From assembly GCA_937136425.1 (NCBI GenBank), contig CAKZON010000121.1, forward strand, positions 1 to 36,668: DNA of 36,668 bases, written 5' to 3'. The notes under the pieces were generated by a model. It made no database searches and was not told the DNA's origin. It saw only the letters and a program-made list of their open reading frames with translations. Both the position numbers and the translations under genes were made by a program. The stretch is from an uncultured Crocinitomix sp. Its GTDB lineage: Bacteria > Bacteroidota > Bacteroidia > Flavobacteriales_D > Crocinitomicaceae. Below, piece after piece: positions 32,934 to 36,668 of this stretch. Numbering within the stretch: position 1 is the stretch's first letter; the number at the start of each line of letters is the position of its first letter.

Positions 32934-33185
32934 ATGGCAAATCATAAATCGGCAATAAAGAGAATCCGTTCAAACAACGCTAAGCGTTTAAGAAACAAGT
33001 ATCAGCACAAAACTGTGCGTAATGCTATTAAGGTTCTTAGATCATCAGAAGACAAGAAAGCGGCAGCAGAGATGTTACCTAAAGTAGCTGCTTTGATCGA
33101 CAAATTGGCTAAAAGACGTGTAATTCACAAAAACAAAGCTGGAAACTTAATTTCAAGCTTGACAATTCACGTTAACAGTCTTTAA
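32934..33185 (+). CDS. rpsT: 30S ribosomal protein bS20
   Basis: The 83-aa protein is very basic and matches S20 throughout: MANHKSAIKRIRSNNAKRLR at the start, then KYQHKTVRNAIKVL and LAKRRVIHKNKAGNLISSLT near the end. S20 binds 16S rRNA early in 30S assembly. The gene lies 103 nt after the second tRNA-Glu and ends in its own terminator. No clear promoter is visible just before it, so some read-through from the tRNA promoter is possible. Confidence 0.97.
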   Translation: MANHKSAIKRIRSNNAKRLRNKYQHKTVRNAIKVLRSSEDKKAAAEMLPKVAALIDKLAKRRVIHKNKAGNLISSLTIHVNSL

Positions 33186-33205
33186 GATTGTAATAAAAAT
33201 ACTGT

Positions 33206-33239
33206 AAGGTCTAGTACTATAATGTGCTAGACCTTTTTT
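33206..33239 (+). terminator. Rho-independent terminator of rpsT
   Basis: AAGGTCTAGTAC (33206-33217) pairs with GTGCTAGACCTT (33224-33235), 12 bp with one GU and a 6-nt loop, followed by a T-run to 33239. It lies 20 nt after the rpsT stop. Confidence 0.9.
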
Positions 33240-33260
33240 CAGTTTATACCGTTTCTATTT

Positions 33261-33926
33261 ATGGACATAAAAATTGAATCTTCCTGGAAATCAGCTTTAA
33301 GCGAAACATTTGATCAACCATATTTCAAAAAGTTAATTGATCAAGTTAAGGCGGCCTATGCATCAAATGATGTTTGGCCTAAAGGAAAAGATATTTTTAA
33401 TGCCTTCGAGAAATGTCCATTTGATGAAGTTAAGGTTGTTATTTTGGGGCAAGACCCCTATCCTACTCCTGGACATGCACATGGTTTATGCTTTTCGGTA
33501 CCAGACACTGTTCGTCCTTTAGCCAAATCATTGCAAAACATCTTCAAAGAAATTCAAAGTGATTTAGAAATTACTCCACCAACTCATGGAAATCTTGATC
33601 GTTGGGCAACACAAGGCGTGTTTTTATTAAACACAGTACTTACAGTAAATGCTTTTAATCCAAACTCACATAAAAAATTTGGTTGGGAAACGTTTACAGA
33701 TCATGTAATAAAGACAATCTCTGAACAGCACGAAGGCGTTGTTTTTCTTTTATGGGGATCTCAGGCTCAGCAAAAAAGGGTATTGATTGATCATTCTAAA
33801 CATCACATTTTAACGGCACCACATCCTTCTCCACTTTCTGCGTATCGTGGTTTTTTTGGCTGTAAACACTTCAGTAAAACAAATGAACTATTAGCTTTGC
33901 AAAATAAAGCACCAATAAATTGGTAA
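33261..33926 (+). CDS. ung: Uracil-DNA glycosylase, family 1
   Basis: The 221-aa enzyme removes uracil from DNA to start base-excision repair. Family-1 motifs are intact: the water-activating loop GQDPYPTPGHAHGLCFSV with Asp65, the uracil-binding LLNTVLTVN (about 122-130) and the DNA-intercalation loop HPSPLSAYRGFFGCKHF with His188. The length is typical. The stop codon is only 5 nt before the hemE ATG, so the two genes are likely cotranscribed. Confidence 0.97.
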   Translation: MDIKIESSWKSALSETFDQPYFKKLIDQVKAAYASNDVWPKGKDIFNAFEKCPFDEVKVVILGQDPYPTPGHAHGLCFSVPDTVRPLAKSLQNIFKEIQSDLEITPPTHGNLDRWATQGVFLLNTVLTVNAFNPNSHKKFGWETFTDHVIKTISEQHEGVVFLLWGSQAQQKRVLIDHSKHHILTAPHPSPLSAYRGFFGCKHFSKTNELLALQNKAPINW

Positions 33927-33931
33927 TAAGC

Positions 33932-34969
33932 ATGAGTACTTATCAGAACGACACAATATTAAAAATGATTAATGGCGAACAAACGGATCGATTTCCTGTT
34001 TGGTTAATGCGCCAGGCGGGTAGAATCTTGCCAGAATATAGAGCTATTCGCTCAAGTTTAAGTGGTTTTAAAGAATTAGTTGAGACACCTGAACTTGCCG
34101 CCGAGGTAACTATACAACCTGTAGATATTTTGGGAGTTGATGCTGCCATTATCTTTTCGGACATTTTAGTAGTTCCTGAAGCTATGGGGCTTCCTTATCA
34201 AATGATTGAGAAAAAAGGACCTTGGTTTGAAAACGTAATTGCAAATGAAGCAGACTTAAAACTAGTTTCAGATAAAATTGACGTTGCAGATCGCCTTGGC
34301 TACGTTGTAGACGCTATTAAGTGTACAAAAAAGGAATTGAACAACCGTGTACCGTTAATCGGATTTGCAGGCGCACCTTGGACGATATTTTGTTATATGA
34401 CAGAAGGTCAAGGTTCAAAAACATTTTCTAAGGCTAAACGTATTTTATATTCAAATCCTGCACTTGCTCACCAACTATTAGATCAAATCACAAATGTTAC
34501 AATTGAATATTTAAAACTACAAATTGAAGCTGGTGCAGATATAATTCAGGTATTTGACTCATGGGCTGGAGTCCTTGACCAGTCTACTTATTCTGAGTTT
34601 GGAACGAAATATGTAAGTAGGATATGTGAAGCAATAAACGAAGTTCCTGTAACTGTTTTCGCAAAAGGTGCGTATTATGCGAGAGAGGAACTCGCCACGT
34701 TAGATTGCCAAACTATTGGATTGGATTGGAACATGGATGTTGAGGAAAGTCGGAGAATCATTGGAATGGATAAAACGCTTCAAGGAAATTTAGATCCTTG
34801 CGTGTTATATTCCGACTTTAAATCAATTGAAAGGAAAACAAAAAACTTGTTGAATTCCTTTGGTAATCGGCGACATATTGCTAATTTGGGGCACGGAGTT
34901 TATCCGGACACTGACCCAGAAAAGGTTAAATGTTTTATTGAAACTGTGAAAGCACATTCAATTAATTAA
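33932..34969 (+). CDS. hemE: Uroporphyrinogen decarboxylase
   Basis: HemE removes four carboxyl groups from uroporphyrinogen III to give coproporphyrinogen III in haem synthesis. The signature RFPVWLMRQAGRILPEYRA is at residues 20-38, with the conserved Arg27 and Arg31; GFAGAPWTIFCYM and later LGHGVYPDTDPEKV are also typical. The frame can be read from a TTG at 33920, but ATG at 33932 (MSTYQND, 345 aa) is the natural start, 5 nt after ung. The product is full length for the family. Confidence 0.97.
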   Translation: MSTYQNDTILKMINGEQTDRFPVWLMRQAGRILPEYRAIRSSLSGFKELVETPELAAEVTIQPVDILGVDAAIIFSDILVVPEAMGLPYQMIEKKGPWFENVIANEADLKLVSDKIDVADRLGYVVDAIKCTKKELNNRVPLIGFAGAPWTIFCYMTEGQGSKTFSKAKRILYSNPALAHQLLDQITNVTIEYLKLQIEAGADIIQVFDSWAGVLDQSTYSEFGTKYVSRICEAINEVPVTVFAKGAYYAREELATLDCQTIGLDWNMDVEESRRIIGMDKTLQGNLDPCVLYSDFKSIERKTKNLLNSFGNRRHIANLGHGVYPDTDPEKVKCFIETVKAHSIN

Positions 34970-34981
34970 AAAAAAAGAAAA

Positions 34982-35152
34982 ATGAAGAAAATTGTTATTT
35001 CGTTTTTATCCTTAGGTATGATGCTAAATGTAGCAGCTCAGGATATGGATAACTTGGTAGAAAATCCAAGTTTTGAAAATTGCAAAAGATGCCCAGTAAT
35101 GGATTGTAAGGTTAGACAAAAGTATAGAAACGTGATTGAAGTTGATATTTAA
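34982..35152 (+). pseudogene. N-terminus of an OmpA-family-like outer-membrane protein, truncated after NPSFE
   Basis: ATG at 34982 opens a 56-codon frame with a clear signal peptide (MKKIVISFLSLGMMLNVAAQ) and then DMDNLVENPSFE. From memory, Flavobacteriales OmpA-type proteins start this way and go on for hundreds of residues. After Glu32 (codon ending at 35077) the sequence becomes NCKRCPVMDCKVRQKYRN, unrelated in style, and stops at 35152. No frame after 35077 restores the expected protein. It is therefore a truncated gene, caused either by rearrangement or by an assembly join. Its position 12 nt after hemE suggests the left part belongs to the host genome. Confidence 0.6.
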
Positions 35153-35236
35153 ACAAAAGAATATGTCATTAAGGCTAAAATTAAAGCATTAAGGTTAAAA
35201 AAAGCGTTAGAAAATAGTCTAAAAAAATATAGCTGA
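35078..35236 (+). pseudogene. C-terminal fragment of an unknown protein, probably frameshifted
   Basis: From 35078 one frame reads CKRCPVMDCKVRQKYRN and stops at 35152, while the neighbouring frame from 35153 continues as TKEYVIKAKIKALRLKKALE and stops at 35234-35236. Joined by a one-base shift at the TTTAAA near 35150, they would give a single Lys-rich C-terminus of about 50 residues. The protein is not recognised and the reading is tentative. Confidence 0.3.
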
Positions 35237-35315
35237 TAATTGTCAGTTATTTGTCTTTTACTTTAAACAAACTATTTTTTAATTTTAACGCTAGCTCTAA
35301 TTAACCAAAATGTTT

Positions 35316-35340
35316 AAAAAGCACCGAAAAGTGTCTTTTT
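35316..35340 (-). terminator. Terminator of the methyltransferase gene
   Basis: On the minus strand AAAAAGACACTTTTCGGTGC is followed by TTTTT: a stem of AAAAG and CAC against GTG and CTTTT with a single bulged A, and a T-run. It sits 26 nt past the methyltransferase stop. Confidence 0.6.
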
Positions 35341-35366
35341 ATCTACATTTTTGGCGAAGAACAGCG

Positions 35367-36104
35367 CTACTTTGTTCGTTCAAATAGCAAAACAAAACGG
35401 TCCGTTTTACGACGTAATTCAGGGGAGAAAACAGATGTGTTGCGCGTGTCATTTTTATTTTCCAAAAACGTGGCTTGTTTAACTAAAGTAAAACCATATT
35501 TTTTTAAGTCATTAATAACAAACTTAGCTTCAATTCTGTGTAAGGTTTTCGTGTCTTGTGCACCGCGCTTGTTTGCAGCACTGTGATCGACAACTAACAA
35601 TTTACCACCAACTTTCAATGACGCTAACACTTGTGGCATCACCACGTCAGCTGGAAAATTCCAACCTTGATCTTTGAAAAACATATCATGGTAGCCTAAG
35701 ACTAAAAATGCACTGTCAAAATGGTTGTTTTGTAGTTGTAAATCTGGCGCTTCACTTAGCAGATAATTAACATTTTTAAGTCGGTCATTAGCTAGGCGCT
35801 GTTCTAATTCTTTCCCAACAAACCCTAAATACGCTTTAGGTATTTGCAAAACAACTTCGCCTTCATTGCCAACTACGCGTGACAGTAGCTCCGAGTAATA
35901 ACCGCCACCAGCCAATAAGTCGAGCACTTTATCACCATGCTCTACACCGACAAAGTCGATTATTTCTGCCGGTTTACGAGAAGAGTCGAGTTGGATATCA
36001 CTTTTTGTTCTATTGGCTAAATCAAGTGCCAAGGTTGCCGTAGAATTTATTGCGATAGCAATTACGGCAGTAAATTGAATTAAACGAAGCGTAAAGTTAG
36101 TCAT
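35367..36104 (-). CDS. Exported class I SAM-dependent methyltransferase, gammaproteobacteria-like
   Basis: The 245-aa product has an N-terminal hydrophobic signal (to about STATLA, residue 26) and a Rossmann methyltransferase fold with motif I VLDLLAGGGYYSELLS (about 60-75), then FDSAFLVLGYHDMFF and GGKLLVVDHSA. A presumed periplasmic methyltransferase of this type is something I associate with Alteromonadales and related gammaproteobacteria. A good Shine-Dalgarno AGGA lies 10 nt before the ATG (36115-36118), which Bacteroidota genes in this window do not show. Codon use is also less AT-rich. It is probably not native to this genome; the substrate is unknown. Confidence 0.85.
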   Translation of the reverse strand: MTNFTLRLIQFTAVIAIAINSTATLALDLANRTKSDIQLDSSRKPAEIIDFVGVEHGDKVLDLLAGGGYYSELLSRVVGNEGEVVLQIPKAYLGFVGKELEQRLANDRLKNVNYLLSEAPDLQLQNNHFDSAFLVLGYHDMFFKDQGWNFPADVVMPQVLASLKVGGKLLVVDHSAANKRGAQDTKTLHRIEAKFVINDLKKYGFTLVKQATFLENKNDTRNTSVFSPELRRKTDRFVLLFERTK

Positions 36105-36120
36105 TGGTAAATATTCCTAG

Positions 36121-36636
36121 CGTATTATTATTTTTACTAAAACTGAGTTTAAGCTAATAACAGAAAGTTTTAAAATTAATGATTCGATTGTGGTTAATGG
36201 TTTTGCAAAAGCTTTTTCTGGCGCAAATATTACCGATGCAAATGTTGTTTATAGAGTACTAAGAAAAACACAATTTCCGTCTTGGTATTCTTGGAGAAGA
36301 CCTTACTTCAGCTCAGAATCACGAGAAATCACTAACGGAGAAGTTGTTACAGATAGTTCTGGAGATTTCTCTATCAAATTTAAAGCAATACCAGATAAAA
36401 GTACTTCTGAAGAAAATTTACCAATTTTTACGTATCAAATTACTGCAGATGTAACTGATATTAATGGAGAAACTAGAAGTGCCACAACCACTGTAAAAGT
36501 TGGTTATCATAGTTTATTGGCTTCTATTTCTATGGATAGTAATATTGATAAGAATCAGCAGAAAACAATAATTAATATTGAAACCAATAACTTAAACAAT
36601 CAGTTTGTGCGGACACACATGGTTAACATACAATAA
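36121..36636 (+). pseudogene. Internal fragment of a bacterial alpha-2-macroglobulin-like protein
   Basis: The frame is open from 36121 with no proper start and reads TEFKLITESFKINDSIVVNG, then FAKAFSGANITDANVVYRVL, a Trp/Tyr-rich FPSWYSWRRPYFSSESREIT, then ITADVTDINGETRSATTTVK. These are, from memory, landmarks of the macroglobulin-type domains in large Bacteroidota alpha-2-macroglobulin proteins (over 1,800 aa). Similarity fails after NNQFV (about 36607); VRTHMVNIQ and a stop follow, and the other two frames also stop within 50 nt. It is a piece of a gene with both ends lost. Confidence 0.65.
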
Positions 36637-36668
36637 GAGGCAGTGAAGGTAATTTCCAAGAGTGAATA

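Larger units (their letters stand above)
34970..35366. other. Region after hemE with a broken outer-membrane-protein start and a probable seam
   Basis: No intact gene is seen. The region holds a signal-peptide ORF that loses its expected sequence after 35077, a second short piece in a shifted frame, and a terminator-like hairpin at 35316-35340 that belongs to the methyltransferase on the other strand. Base composition turns less Bacteroidota-like towards the right. Confidence 0.6.

Noticed and set aside
33920..33931. TTG start for hemE giving four extra residues
   Set aside because: ATG at 33932 is better placed and gives the standard N-terminus; the TTG lies inside the end of ung.
1..36668. 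CRISPR array, insertion sequence or integrase
   Set aside because: No regularly spaced repeats, transposase motifs or terminal inverted repeats were found by eye on either strand.

Overview
The window looks like a Bacteroidota chromosome fragment, probably a marine or aquatic member of the Flavobacteriales. The evidence is low GC, four secreted proteins ending in a type IX secretion (T9SS) sorting domain, proteins with FadL- and GldL-like features, a short C-type ProRS, and promoters of the form TTG-N19/20-TAnnTTTG. No ribosomal RNA marker is present, so the genus is open.

Positions 1-8490 (minus strand) hold most of an extracellular contractile injection system (eCIS). Read in the direction of transcription it encodes a cap/terminator protein (DUF4255), an unrecognised 332-aa protein, a 712-aa sheath, two tube proteins, a 56-aa DUF5908-like protein, a LysM tube/spike adaptor, a VgrG-like spike, a PAAR tip, a gp25-like baseplate protein and the first 110 codons of a baseplate-J protein cut by the window edge. 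Genes abut or overlap by 1 nt, so this is one transcription unit. Effectors, ATPase and tail fibres would lie beyond position 1.

Positions 8844-14386 (minus) carry a GldL-like membrane protein, a secreted barrel-like protein, a helical 503-aa protein, a GNAT acetyltransferase, a secreted M23 peptidase and a small membrane protein. Positions 14677-17456 (plus) are a four-gene signalling operon: an unknown soluble protein, a 7-TM protein, a LuxR-type histidine kinase and its response regulator. It is followed by two matching 13-bp palindromes and a gene-free stretch with three hairpins, the last a clear terminator, possibly a regulated small RNA. A 76-aa protein with an AT-hook-like N-terminus follows.

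Positions 18270-23172 contain an MFS transporter and, divergently, an operon of an NRAMP-fold transporter plus pxpA, pxpB and pxpC (5-oxoprolinase). The transporter lacks the usual NRAMP metal ligands, so it may carry 5-oxoproline or a related compound. Positions 23176-30261 encode cell-surface and secreted proteins: a T9SS esterase-like hydrolase, two paralogous T9SS proteins, a FadL-type outer-membrane protein and a repetitive lipoprotein. Positions 30341-34969 are housekeeping: proS, a conserved unknown gene, two identical tRNA-Glu genes, rpsT, ung and hemE.

The last 1.6 kb is a patchwork. An outer-membrane-protein N-terminus breaks off near 35077, a gammaproteobacterial-looking methyltransferase gene follows, and then an alpha-2-macroglobulin fragment without a start that ends in stops in all frames. 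This looks more like a chimeric contig end than a natural locus.
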